From Cacajao melanocephalus (lineage: Eukaryota; Chordata; Mammalia; Primates; Pitheciidae), in the NCBI GenBank assembly GCA_963573385.1, contig CAUYLG010038484.1, forward strand, positions 1 to 64,000: a stretch of DNA of 64,000 nt. Reading direction: 5' to 3'. Below are positions 1 through 12,705 of this stretch, piece by piece (positions within the stretch are counted from its first letter, which is position 1; every line of letters starts with the position of its first letter). A program made the position numbers and the translations under genes. Under the pieces are notes generated by a model. That model had not been told where the DNA came from. It worked only from the letters and a program-made list of their open reading frames with translations, and did not search any database.

Positions 1-262
1 GCTGGTTTGCTGGAAATCACGCATTCTCCAGCATCCCTCTGATATCTGCCTGCATCTTCACATGGTATTCTCCTTGTGTGCCTGTCTGCCTCCACATTTC
101 CCCTTTGATAAGGACACTAGTCATACTGAATTAGGGCCCACCCTAATCACCCCCTTTTAACTTGTCTGCCTCTGTAAAGACCCTTTTTCTACATAAAGTC
201 ATATTCTGAGATGCTGAGACTTAGGATTCCAACACATCTTTTTGTGGAGGGCATAAGTCAAT
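1..262 (-). mobile_element. MaLR-type LTR fragment, antisense, cut by window edge
   Basis: The order of motifs (CTTCACATGGTATTCTCC, AGGGCCCACCCTAATCAC, TCTGTAAAGACCC, CATATTCTGAG) matches the reverse complement of MaLR-class LTRs that carry the sense string for a GGTCATTAGGGTGGGCCC region. The left end is lost at the window edge. It is degenerate and has no gene. The exact subfamily is not assigned. Confidence 0.65.
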
Positions 263-472
263 AGCCCTACTCTCACTCCTTGCCAAAGAGCAAGGGTTTG
301 GGGAGCTGGATTTTAGTGGAACTCCATGGCTACAGCCATATGCTGCAGCTAGAGAGAGCACGTGCACAAGCAGGAGCTTAAAGGACAATGGACCCACGGA
401 CTAAGAAAACTTGAAGAAGTCCTCACGTGTTCACTAGCCATTAACCAAATTGTGTTACAGAAAACATTTCAG

Positions 473-1390
<918 letters not shown>

Positions 1391-1394
1391 ATTG

Positions 1395-1830
1395 TCCTCA
1401 GCTTATCTCAGAGAGACCTCTTCTTGGCTCACTCGCCTCCATCCACATTTCTCTTCTTCAGAGCTGTCAAGCTCTTTTGCGTTTTGGGGCTTTTGCACTT
1501 TCTTGTCCCTCTGCCTGCAATGTTCTTCCACAAAGTCGGCTCCTTCTCACATTTGGGGCTCAGTTCAATGACACCTACTCATAGAAGCTTTCTCCAGCCA
1601 AATTACCTGTGTCGTTTTATCCTGTTTACTTCCTTCATGGCGCTTAGCAGCACCCAACTTTTGTCACTTATTTATGCCTTTTTCTCTTGTCTGTATTCCC
1701 CACCAGATTGTTAGATGCATACAGGCAAGAAACCTGTCTGCATTGTTCACTCCAGTGGCCAAATGATCTCTAACATATAGTAGACTCTCAATAAATTGTT
1801 GGTGAATGTTGAAATGTTGAATTCATATAT
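1395..1830 (+). mobile_element. L2: L2 LINE, 3' portion
   Basis: The L2 hallmarks appear in order: GGCTTTTGCACTTTCTTG followed by CCCTCTGCCTGCAATG, a CCCCACCAGATTGTTAGATG block, and the 3' tail ATAGTAGACTCTCAATAAAT with GAATGTTGAA-type tail repeats. The open frames across 1250-1714 lie in this fossil and are chance frames. Confidence 0.85.
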
Positions 1831-1844
1831 ATTGTGAACACTAT

Positions 1845-1940
1845 AAATTTATGGGGGACTGTGGCTCAGGGAGTTGGGTAATTGACATAAGATCACACAG
1901 CTTTAAGTGGTGGCATGAAGAAACTAATTTGACAGACTCC
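1845..1940 (-). mobile_element. MIR: MIR SINE fragment, antisense
   Basis: CTGTGGCTCAGGGAGTTGGG followed by AAGATCACACAGCTTTAAG is the reverse complement of the MIR core (TAGCTGTGTGACCTTGGG ... CTCAGTTTC). Confidence 0.8.
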
Positions 1941-1944
1941 GAAC

Positions 1945-3060
1945 CCTCTACTCTTCTCACTTTCTCTTTGTCTCGTTTATCTTAATCTTCGGGGTGTTCA
2001 GCCCTTCTTTGTTGTTAGATATCCTCATTCTGTGGGCTTGACCTTGAAAGAGCTAGTTTCCCTTGACCTAGAGCACACGAATCCCTTCTAACGCTTTGGG
2101 TCTCCTGGACAGCCCTCTTGGCTCCAAGCTGATTGCCCTTCCTTCCAAAGCACAAGATGCTCACTGAGCATCTCCAAAGCAACTCTTCTTCTCCACCTTA
2201 GAAGGTCTTCATTCCACACTTCTGCAACAATCATCAAACACCTCCTCCGGGCCAGGTCTGTCCTAGGAGCTAAGTTGCTATCCTTGCTTCTCCTAGTGAG
2301 GCTTTCTGTCTCTGCACTGCTTCATCAGATTAGTTTCTCTAAACACAAAAAGGTCAGTAACATTTTCTATCTTTTCTCTTATCAGCCCTTTTCCTGCAGA
2401 GTCTCAGGTCCTGCTCACACCTGCCTATTCCTGTCCCTGGGTTAGGCAGAAAACAATCTATTCTAGCTCAGTACAAGCATTAGCACATCAAAAACTCCAG
2501 GTTACATTGTGGTTACTCCCACTCTGTACAGCACCTGAGACTCAAATCCAAAAAGATGTTGAGGCAAATGATTGCATATATTAAATTTCCACATAAGGTG
2601 CCTGGTTTGATACCGACACACAAGCCCTACAACAGAATCTCCCCAATCTTTCTCTGCAAACTGCAACCCAAAGGTACTGAGGAGGCAGGTTGGACTTGCC
2701 TGGCCTTGCCTTCTCTCAGATGCTAGTCCAGGACAAGTCTAAAATTAGCCACACCCCCTCCCACTGCTAAAACTCAGCTGGGGCAGTGGCAGCATGGGGC
2801 CCAGCTACTTTTAGAAACCATCTCTTTGTGGCTTAGTGCTGAGCAACAGAAACAGGTGATGGAAACTGGGCCCGGAAAGAAGAGCTGGATCAAGTTTAGA
2901 AGCTGGAATCAGGATGTCAGATCCAGGGACCAGGGATGCAAATCCAGGCTAATGTGGTCATGGTAGGTCAGGGAGAAACAGCTCAGAAACAAGTCAGAAC
3001 TGTCCATAGCTCTTATACAATGCTCTTATTACGCAGGAGGTGAGGAGTGCAGAAACAGAA
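1945..3060. other. Unique non-coding stretch
   Basis: No convincing repeat or gene. A weak L2-like patch (CAAACACCTCCTCCGGGCCAG) lies near 2235-2270. GC content is moderate and there is no CpG cluster or splice-flanked open frame. Confidence 0.5.
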
Positions 3061-3065
3061 GAGAG

Positions 3066-3545
<480 letters not shown>

Positions 3546-3639
3546 GCCTATTTAACATAAAGTGTGACGCTTTTCTCTATGTTGTCTCCAGGAGTAGCAG
3601 GGAAGGGGATTTCAAATGCACCCACAACCCAGGAGAATG

Positions 3640-3838
3640 GCCCACCAACTTACATCATCAATATTTCTTACCCTGGGTCATATCCTAATCACCTGAGGAG
3701 CCTGGAAAAAGATACTAGTTTTTGGGCCTCATCACCCAGAGGTTCTGAGTTAATTATTCTTGGGTGAGGCCTTGGAATAGCTATTTCATAATATTCACAG
3801 AGACTCTTTTGCGTGGCTCAGGTCAAGAATCACGCTGT
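3640..3838. mobile_element. MER5A: MER5A-type hAT DNA transposon
   Basis: The strings TCCTAATCACCTGAGGAGC, TTCTGAGTTAATTATTC and GGGTGAGGCCTTGG follow the MER5A internal order. The terminal repeats are decayed. It is a non-autonomous element without coding capacity. Confidence 0.75.
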
Positions 3839-4239
3839 ATGCTTTGTTGTTGCCCAGCTCTCCTGGGCAAGCTGGAGAAGTAGGGTGGCCATGGATATTT
3901 ATATTTAACTCGCCTGGGTTCCACAGCAGACAGACAGAACATCTGGCCAGTGACGGCACATTTCCACACAAGCTTCTCTGGTTGAAGATGGTCTCAAATT
4001 CTGAAGTCAGGTAAGGAATTAAAACAGCATTCCCACAAAGAAAGAGCAGAGGCTAGGAGCATGAGATCTTGGGATTTTATAAAGAAGAAATGTTCAAAGA
4101 AGACAGGAATAAAATAAGCACCATATCTAACATATCACTGTACCCGTTTCTCCAACCTGCTGCTAGAAACCTCCAAGAAAAACAAGAGTCTCTCAGTGTG
4201 GCTGGTGGGGCTCCACGAAGTTGAGCTCACCTCTGATTG

Positions 4240-4425
4240 CACTCAGGGGTGTCTGCCCTGAGAGCCTTAGCTCACAGCTTCCATACGTGTTGGCACCTAA
4301 TTCTGTATATTTGCTGTCCTTTTGTTTCTAATTGTTTCATGTCTATTGCCTCAAGTACTGAACTCTCTTGGAGGACAGGATCTGTGCCATGTAGGAGATA
4401 GAAAATGACATCTGAAAAACCTCTG
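4240..4425 (+). mobile_element. Possible L2 3' fragment
   Basis: Only CTCTTGGAGGACAGGATCTGTGCC resembles the L2 3' block (CTCCTTGAGGGCAGGGACTGTGTC). The call is weak. Confidence 0.35.
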
Positions 4426-4464
4426 CTGTCCTGGCTATTACATCTTTAGTTCCTCTTGAATGCA

Positions 4465-4605
4465 TACTGGTGTCATCTTGAGACCTTTAAAAAAACACAA
4501 ATGTCTGTGTCCCAATTCCTGAGAATGTGATTTAATTAGCATGAGCATGAGGACTTCTCAAAGTTCCTCGGGTAATTCTAACGTATACTCATTTGAACAA
4601 TAACA
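4465..4605. mobile_element. MER5: MER5-type DNA transposon fragment
   Basis: ACACAAATGTCTGTGTCCC, GAATGTGATTTAATTAGC and GGGTAATTCTAACGTA match the central and right part of MER5A/B. It is the second MER5-type fossil within 1 kb. Confidence 0.6.
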
Positions 4606-4844
4606 AAACACTATGTGGAAAAAAATAGCCATGGTATGTCTGAGAGGGAAAAAAATAGGTTGGCTTGATTTATTTTTGCTACTTTGTATTCTCTATGTAT
4701 CTATATTGATTATTTAATTTTTAAAAGGAAAACTAAAACAAAACTTAGGCTGAATGAGATATTCCTAAGTTGTCTACTTTTTCTGGGATAGATCACTGAT
4801 GATAAACTATACTAGATTGGGATGGGTCCTGGTTAGACACTACT

Positions 4845-4990
4845 CTCACTCATTCACTATTTACTGAGCGACCGCTATGTTCCACTTGAGAGACACTAGG
4901 CGTATAAGAGTGAATTTCACAAGCGTAATCCCTGCTCTTCAGTTAGTGGGAAATATTAGCCATCAAACAAGCAAAGATTGTACTCTGACT
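4845..4990 (-). mobile_element. L2: L2-type 3' end, antisense
   Basis: TCATTCACTATTTACTGAGC followed by GACACTAGGCGTATAAGAG and ATCCCTGCTCTTCAGTTAG follow the reverse complement of an L2-like 3' end. Confidence 0.65.
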
Positions 4991-6978
4991 TCAAGGAGAT
5001 GCTCTAGTAGGTACAAACTTCTGAGTGTTATACATTGTTTTGTAAGTAACTATAAAAAAACTGCAACTATCTGGTCTATACTTCCCATCCCGTGCCCCAG
5101 GCAGACAGTACTTATTATGTCATCCTTTTCTGCAGAAGCTCTGTATTTCTTTCAGCACTACTAGGAAAAAGGTGAAATGTAAGATAATTCATAGCAAAAA
5201 GCTATAAATAATTTTGTTGAGGATAAACTAAGTGACTCAAAATATAACTGGAGGCTTTGGTATGTCCACATAGCTCTTTTGAACCAAATCTCTCACAGAT
5301 AAAAACTATAAACTCTGGACAAAATATGAGAACAACTGGTTGAAGACACTGGAAAGAGAACAAAAGCAAGCAGAAACTAGAGGAGAAATAACAGTTGGGA
5401 GAAGAGTTAAGTTTTATGAGGTGAGTTTTCTGATTTATAGCTTTTAGTGTAAGAACAGGGCCCTGTGTGAAATATACAAGGCAGAGAAGAAGCCTTACAT
5501 TTCATGAATAAGCTCTGCTCAGATATCTGACTGAACTCTGAGACACATATAAGGAACAGACGTTAAAAAGCCCAGCTACGGCTTAAAGAAATGAAACTAA
5601 AATTTCAGTTGCTACCAGGAGAGAGAAAGTTTTGGAGTTTGTGTTTAGCCACTTTAAAGTCCTAATTAAAGAAAAGTCAGTACTCCTTAGGAGAGCATGA
5701 CAGAATTCAGGCTTTCTACAACATACCATTTACTATAACAAGAATATGCTCCAAAAGTATCCAACATAAAACAAAACAGGAAAACATGACTTGTTTAAGG
5801 AGAAAGAGACAGGGACCAACTCCAAGATGACCTTGATGCTGGAATTAGCAGACAAGAATTTTTAAAAAACTCATTGCAACCATGCTCAAGTACATAAAAG
5901 AAAATATATTCACAATAAATATAGAAATATAGAATATAGAAAATCTTAGCAGAGATATAGAAATTATAAAAAAGAACCAATGATAATATGAGAACTAAAA
6001 AAGACAATATCTAAAATAAAAATTCAGTGGATGCTCTTGACAGCACAAGGGAGATGAAAGAATAAAGAGTCAGTGGACTAGACGATTGATCAGCAGAAAG
6101 GATTTGGATAGATCAGCAGAAATGATCCAGACTGAGAAACAGAGATTTAATAGCAAAAAACGTGCAAAAACATAGGGATCTTTGCAGCTGTCCCAAAAGG
6201 TCTAATATGCATATAATTGAAGTTCCAGAAGGAGAGGAGAGAGAAGACCCAGAAACTAATTTAAATGAATAATGAGTGAAAAGTTCACAAATTTGGTAAA
6301 AGGCATGTATGTGCAGATTCTGAAACCTCAAGAAACACCAGGAAGGATTAATATCAGAAACAAAACAAAAATAAAAACACCTAGGGATATCATAGTCAAA
6401 TTGCTTCAAATAAATCACAAAAAAATGAAGACAGTCAAAGAAAATGACATTACATGAATCAATTCAAAATCCACTAAATTATTTCATAACCACTGATATC
6501 TTACCACAAACAATGAGGCCCAGAAGGCAATGGATCAACATCTCTAAAGTGCTGAAAGAGAAAAACCTATCAACCAAAATTTTATACCTAGTGAAAATGT
6601 CCTTCATGAATAAAGGTTAAATAAGATACCTTTAGAACAATTTTTCACTAGTGGACTTACATGGCATGGAACACAGGGTAAAGTAAAGCAAAACTCAATA
6701 GAGACTTGATTACTCAGGAAAGAGTAAAATACATTAGATGGTAAATATGTGTAACTGCCAAGTACTATTATTCTGCTTAATTTACTTAAAACATGATTAC
6801 TTTAAGGACAAATATGACACATTGTATACTTTATAACATATGTAAAGAAGTACATGTGATAAGGATAGCATAAAAGATGAGGAGGGGGCAGTCAATGAAC
6901 CGAATTGGTTGCAAATATTTCTACATATTTATGTGAAGTGTACAATATTAACTCCCAGTAAACTGTGAAAAGCAGAAT

Positions 6979-7013
6979 CTATATATCTATATCTATATAT
7001 CTATATATATATA

Positions 7014-7056
<43 letters not shown>
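6979..7056. repeat. (TA)n(TG)n(TA)n microsatellite
   Basis: An imperfect TATATC/TA tract, then about nine GT units, then a pure TA run, all inside the L1M. Alternating purine-pyrimidine sequence throughout. Confidence 0.97.
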
Positions 7057-7456
7057 TCCTTAAAAGCAACCACTAAAGATGTAATACAAAGAGGTATGCT
7101 TTAAAAGCCCCTAGATAAATTAAAATGGAATTTTAAACTATACTTAATCAATCCAAAAGAAGCCCAAAGGGAGAAACAGAGGGACAAAAAGGCAAAGAAG
7201 CAAGCAGAAAACAAATAGTAAATTTGTATTTAAGTCAACCCAACCATGTCAATAATCACATTAAATGATAATTAATTAAACATACCAAATGAAAATAAAA
7301 TACTGTTAAAATGAATTTTTTTAAAAAACACCAACTCAATTATATGCTGTGTGCAGGAAATCCATTTTAAACATACAACCACCAATAGTTTAAAAGTAAA
7401 TGGATGAAAAAATAATACTGCATGTATGATAAGTAAGCATAAGAAAGCTGATTGGC

Positions 7457-7619
7457 TTAGTCGGGCGTGGTAGTGGGCATCTGTGGTCTCAGCTACTCAG
7501 CAGGCTAAGGCAGGAGAATCACTTGAACTCAGGAGTTGGAGGTTGCAGTGATCCAAGATCCCGCCACTGCACACTCCAGCCTAGGTGGCAGAGTGAGACT
7601 CCACCTCAAAAAAAAAAAA
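7457..7619 (+). mobile_element. Alu: 5'-truncated Alu (right monomer only)
   Basis: Begins at the right monomer (TCGGGCGTGGTAGTGGGC) and ends in a poly(A) run. It is flanked by AAAGCTGATTGGC at 7444-7456 and 7620-7632, which shows it inserted in this truncated form. Confidence 0.93.
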
Positions 7620-7917
7620 AAAGCTGATTGGCAATATTAATATCAGATAAACTAGACTTTAAAATAGAGTGTATTAACAAAAATAGAGGGACATTTTATA
7701 ATGATAAAAAGGTCAATACATCAGGAAGAAATAACAATAATAAATGTGTATATATCTAATAACAGAGATTCAAAATAAATCAGAACTTCACAGAATTAAA
7801 AGGAAAAATAGACAATGTCACAATTACAGATGGAGAATTTAACATCCTAGTCTCAGCAACTGATAGAACAATTGAATAAAAATGCTGTGATGACACAGAT
7901 CTGAGCAACAATATTAT

Positions 7918-8980
7918 TGTGGGTTAAATTATGTCCTTCTAAGAAGATATATTGAAGTCCTAATTCTCCAGTCCTTCAGGGTGTGACATTATTTGGAAAT
8001 AGGACTTTTACAGAGGTAACAAAGTTAAAATGAAGTCATTAGAGTGGGAACCATAATTAATGCTTATAAAAAGAGGAAATTTGTTCACAGGTACAAGGTG
8101 TGGGAATGAAGATTGTGTGGGAGCGAAGATATTGTGAAGACATCCTGGGAGAAGGCCATGTGAAGATGAAGGCAGAGACTGGACTGATGAAGCTGCAAGC
8201 CAAAGAATGTCAAGGATTTCCAGCCATGACCAGAAGCTAACAAGAGTAAGGAAGGATTCTACCCGAAATCTCAGATGGACATGGCTATGTTGATACCTGA
8301 TTTTGTTGCCAAAAAAGGGACTGCAGAACCCAAGAAAAGATTCTTGGTTCTTAGGCAGGAAGGAATTCAGGGCAAGTTGCAGAGTGCAGTGAAAAGAGGC
8401 AGTTTATTGAAAGCTACTCAGCTACTAAGTAGGACGTCCTCAGAAAGAAAGCAGAAGAATACACCATCTTACCATCTTTTTTTGAAGTTTTTCTTTGTTT
8501 TAACTTTTTTAAAGTTATATAGGGGTTTTGTCTACATAAAGACTAAACTATGTCTACATGTAGGTGGGCTGACAGCATGACAAAATGTATTCTTCTATTG
8601 ATTTAAAGAAAACCATCCTTGACATTTTAGTGTGTTAAGTAAACCAAAGCATAACTATAATTATCTTGAAAGCATATATTTTTATGGGTATTGGGACATC
8701 TGGATCGTTTGTTGTTGTAGGAGTTTGTCCTTGCAGGCATTATCAAGCTGCTTCCTTAGCTGTAAACATCTTAGGACCATGGGTCATGACTGACAAGGAA
8801 TGTGTCTTGCTTGTTTTAAGATGGAGTTGATTTTAAAATGGCATTACCCTGGCTCTCCCAGGCTCCTGCTTCTCTAACAATTTCAGACTTCCAGCTTTTA
8901 GAATACTGAGACAATAAATTTCTGTTGTTTAAGCCTCTCAGTTTGTGGCAATTATATGGCAGCCCTAGAAAGCTAATACA
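7918..8980 (+). mobile_element. MaLR-type LTR, interrupted by another LTR
   Basis: Starts TGTGGGTTAAATTATGTCC and ends AGCTAATACA, the TG...CA ends of an LTR. Internal strings include TTGAAGTCCTAATTCTCC, AAAGTTAAAATGAAGTCATT and, near the 3' end, AATAAATTTCTGTTGTTTAA, which holds the polyadenylation signal. It interrupts the L1M ORF2 and has a near-perfect 5-bp duplication (ATTAT at 7913-7917, ACTAT at 8981-8985). A second LTR at 8304-8879 splits it. No internal retroviral genes remain, so it is a solo LTR. Confidence 0.85.
8304..8879 (-). mobile_element. Solo LTR, antisense, ERV1-like (4-bp TSD)
   Basis: A 576-bp insert with TG...CA ends (TGTTGCC ... CTCTAACA). It is flanked by the 4-bp direct repeat ATTT at 8300-8303 and 8880-8883, the duplication size typical of gamma-like ERV1 elements. 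The plus strand shows GGAAGGAATTCAGGGC and, near the right end, AAGATGGAGTTGA, both seen in antisense ERV1 LTRs. It lies in the MaLR LTR, which lies in the L1M. No viral genes are present. The subfamily is unassigned. Confidence 0.8.
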
Positions 8981-10374
8981 ACTATCAATCACTTTGACCT
9001 GATTGATATTTATAGAATACTGCACCCAACAACTGCAGGATACATATGAACATATACATGATATGTTCATCAAGATAGAACATGTTCTGAGCCATAAACT
9101 TAAAAGAATTGACATCATACAGAATATGTCCTCTGGCCACATGGAATTAAATTAGAGATGAATAAGAAATTAAGAAAAATCCTAAATTAAACAACATACT
9201 TCTAAATAATCCATGGATTAAAAATAAAATCACAAGGAAAGCTAGGAAATATTTTGAACTGAAAGATAATAAAATACATTTCACAATTGTGGGATGCACC
9301 TAAAGCAGTGCTTAGGGGGAAATTTTATCTTTAAATCAAATAATATATTAGAAAAGAAGAAACTCTAAAGCCAAAGATGCAAGACTTTACCTTGAAAATC
9401 TAGAAAAAGAAAAGCAAAATAAACCCAAAGTAATACAAGAAAAGGAGGAAAAAAAAAAACCAGAAAAAAATTAACAAAGCTGGAAGGTGTATCTTTGAAA
9501 AGTTAACAAAGTTGACAAATCCTTAGGTAGATTGATCAAGAACATTCAGAAATCTATGTTATTAACACTAAAGAATAATGGAGAAAAATAATATAATTAC
9601 TTCAATAGATGCAAAAAAAACTTTAATAAATTCAATGCCTATTTATGATTAAAACTCAGGATATTTGAAATAGAAGGTAACCTCCTTATTTTGATAAAAA
9701 GCACTTACAAAAGACCTTCAGCTAATGTCATACTTAATTGCAAAATATTGAACATGGTTTTCTGTAAGTTGCGAACAAGGTGAGAATGCCCAGTGTCACC
9801 ACTTTAACATTTAACAGGAGGACTTACACATATTTAAAAAATTAAAACCAAAAGGCATACAATTCAAAATGGAAAAAGTAAATGTAAAACTATCTCTATG
9901 TTAGATGACATGAATATTTACACAGAAATTCCTATTATATTTATGTAACAACTACTTACCTATTAAATGAATTTAGCAAAGTCACAGAATATCAGATTAA
10001 TATACAAAGGTCAGTTGCATTTTTATGTATTAACAGCAAAGAATTGGACAGTTAAATTTTAAAAATAATTTTATATTAGTGTCAAAAGCAAAATATCTGG
10101 GAATAAATTCATCAAAAGACATGCAAAACCTCTATACTAAAACAACAAAATATTGCTGAAAAAAATTGAAGATATAAATCAATGGGGAGATAAATCATGT
10201 TAATGGATTGAAAAACTCAGTATTGTTAAGATGATAATAATTACCAAATTGATCTAAAGATTCAATAAAATCTTAATTCTACCATTCTTTTGGTCAAATC
10301 TGACACAATGATTCTAATTCTAAAAACCTCGAATATTCAAAGAAGTCTTAAAAAAAGAAATTTAAGTTAGATGA

Positions 10375-10722
10375 TGTATTAGTCTATTTTCACGCCACTA
10401 TAAAGAACTACCTGAGACTGGGTAATTTATAAATAAAAGAGATTTAATTACATCACAGTTCCACCGGCTGTCCAGAAGCATGGCTGGGAGGCCTCAGGAA
10501 ACTTACAATCATGGCAGAAGGTGAAGGTGAAGCAGGCACATCTTACCAAGGTGGAGCAGGAAAGAGAGAAAAGGGGAGGTGCCACACACTTTTATGTGAT
10601 CAGATCTTGTGAACTCACTCACTGTCATGAGAACAGCAAGGGAGAAATAAGAGGGAAATCTGCCCCCATGATCCAATCATCTTCCACCAGGACCCTCCTC
10701 CAATTTGACATTGGATATTGTT
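10375..10722 (-). mobile_element. THE1/MST-type MaLR LTR, antisense, truncated
   Basis: TGTATTAGTCTATTTTCACG, CCTGAGACTGGGTAATTTAT, ACTTACAATCATGGCAGAAG and CCCATGATCCAATCATC match the reverse complement of THE1/MST LTRs. The final part that should read towards CATATCA is missing. It interrupts L1M ORF2, which resumes at AAGACTTACCCTAAAGC. Confidence 0.88.
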
Positions 10723-11231
10723 GGATGTCAAGACTTACCCTAAAGCTATAGTAATCAAGATAGTGTGCAACTGGTATAAGAATCAACAAACAGACTGATG
10801 GAAAGAATAAGGAACCCAGAAATAGAAATAGACACATACTTATACATTTATTTTAATTTCAGCAAAGGTGCCAAAGCGACCTAATTGGGAAAGGAAGTCT
10901 TTTCAACAAATGGTGTTGTGATAACTACATTTTAAGTGGAGACAAATTAACCTTGATTTAACGTATACCATCCACAAAATTTAATTTGTGATGAACCATA
11001 GACCTAAACATAAAAGCTAAAATTTAAAAAACTTTTAGAAGAAAATGTAGGAAAAAATCTTTATGACTTTAGGGAAAGTAAAAACCAAAAAAGCAGAAAA
11101 TTTATAAATTAGGTCATTAAAATTTAAAGAAATGAAAAGAAGCACAGAAACATCATTAAGGAAATTTATAGACAAACCACAGGACAGAATAAAATATTTG
11201 CAAAACTTACCTTAAAAAGTATTGGGTATCT

Positions 11232-11523
11232 GGCTGGGCACAGTGGCTTATGCCTATAATCCTTACACTTTGGAAGGCCAAGGTAGCTGGATTGCTTGAG
11301 CTCAGAAGCTCAAGTTTAACCTGGGCAATATAGCAAAACCCCATATCTACTAAAAACACAGAAACTAGCTGGGTGTTGTTGCATGAACCTGTAGTCCTAG
11401 CTACTCAGGAGGCTGAGGTGAGAGGATCACTGGAGCCCAGGAGGTCAAGGCTGCAGTAAGCTGTGATCATGCCACTTCACTCCTACCTGGGCAATAGAGT
11501 GAGAACCTATCTTAAAAAAATAA
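11232..11523 (+). mobile_element. AluJ: AluJ element
   Basis: GGCTGGGCACAGTGGCTTAT start, right arm with GGAGCCCAGGAGGTCAAGG, and a short A-rich tail. The diverged sequence and this right-arm motif indicate AluJ. The flanks share AAAGTATTGG(G)TATC near 11217-11230 and 11524-11540, marking the insertion site inside L1M. Confidence 0.92.
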
Positions 11524-12705
11524 AAAAGTATTGGTATCCATGATATACTGAGAACTTCTAAAACAATAATAAAATAATTTAAAATTTTTATAAAAGGTAA
11601 AAAATTTGGACACTTCACAAAAGATAAATGAATGGTCAATAAACACATGGAAAACATTAAATATCTTTAATCGTCAAGGAAATGCAAATTAGAACCACAA
11701 TGAAATACCATTCCACATCTACCAGTGAGTTTAAAATTAAAGGCTGACAACAATAAATATTGGTGAAGACATGAAGCAATTAAAGCTCTTATACATTGCT
11801 GGTAGGAGAGGAAAATTGCATAAGAATGTTGGAAAAGATCTTTCAATTTCATATAGAATTAAAAATATAGATACCCTAAGAACCAACAATTTCACTCTTA
11901 GGTATTTACCCAAGGGATCTGAAAACAAATGTTCATTGGGACATGTGCAAAAATGTTCATATTAGCTTTATTCCTAATAGCCCAAAGCTGGAAACCCAGG
12001 TATCCACTAGTAGAATAATGGCTTTTTCATAGAGTAAAATGCTATTTACTCTTCAGCAATGAAAATAAACCAACTTCTGATACAAGCAACAACATAGATG
12101 AATGAACCCCCAAAACATGCTGAGTGCACAAAAGTTTCCAGAATAGAATACAAATTGTATGGTTCCATTTATATAAAATACTAAAACAGGTGAAACTAAT
12201 CTATGGTGAAAATCATCAGAAGACTGGTTATCTCTTGGGATGTTGAGATAGGAGTTTGCTGGGAAGGAACATAAGGAATCTTTCCAGTGTGATGGTTATG
12301 TTCTGTATCTTGCTGGGAGTTTGGTTTGCACAGGTGTATGTGTCTAGAGGAACTCTTGAATGATACATTTAAGACCTGTGCATTGCACTGTATACAAATT
12401 TTATTTGAAAATAAACAAAGAAATTATAAATAAATATTGAACTCTGGCTAATAATATTGAAGTATTATTGGGGGGAATATACTCATGTCTAAAACTTACT
12501 TTGAAAGACAATAACAAAAATAATTAAATGAGTTGCTGGATGGATACAGAAATGAGTAGAGAATCAACATGGAATAAAACTAATGTGGTAAACTGTTAAT
12601 TGAAGAAAGCTGGTGGTAAGTATATAGGTGTTCATTGTATAATTCTTTAGACATTTCACTAAGTTTGAAAATTTTAATAGACTTTTGAGAACAAAAAATT
12701 AATTG

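Larger units (their letters stand above)
5200..12705 (+). mobile_element. L1M: L1M LINE, sense, long, heavily interrupted
   Basis: An ORF1-like region at about 5900-6640 contains GTTCCAGAAGGAGAGGAGAG and a CCCAGAAGGCAATGGATCAAC block. ORF2 begins near 7230 (AACCATGTCAATAATCACAT), continues through the endonuclease region to about 9540, resumes with reverse-transcriptase and C-terminal segments, and ends in a 3' UTR reading ATTGAACTCTGG and CTTACTTTGAAAGACAA near 12440-12600. Both reading frames are full of stops and indels, so nothing is translatable. A jump near 9545-9600 suggests an internal ORF2 deletion. Insertions: Alu pieces at 7457 and 11232, LTRs at 7918 (nested) and 10375. The 5' limit is uncertain by about 200 bp. 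Confidence 0.88.
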
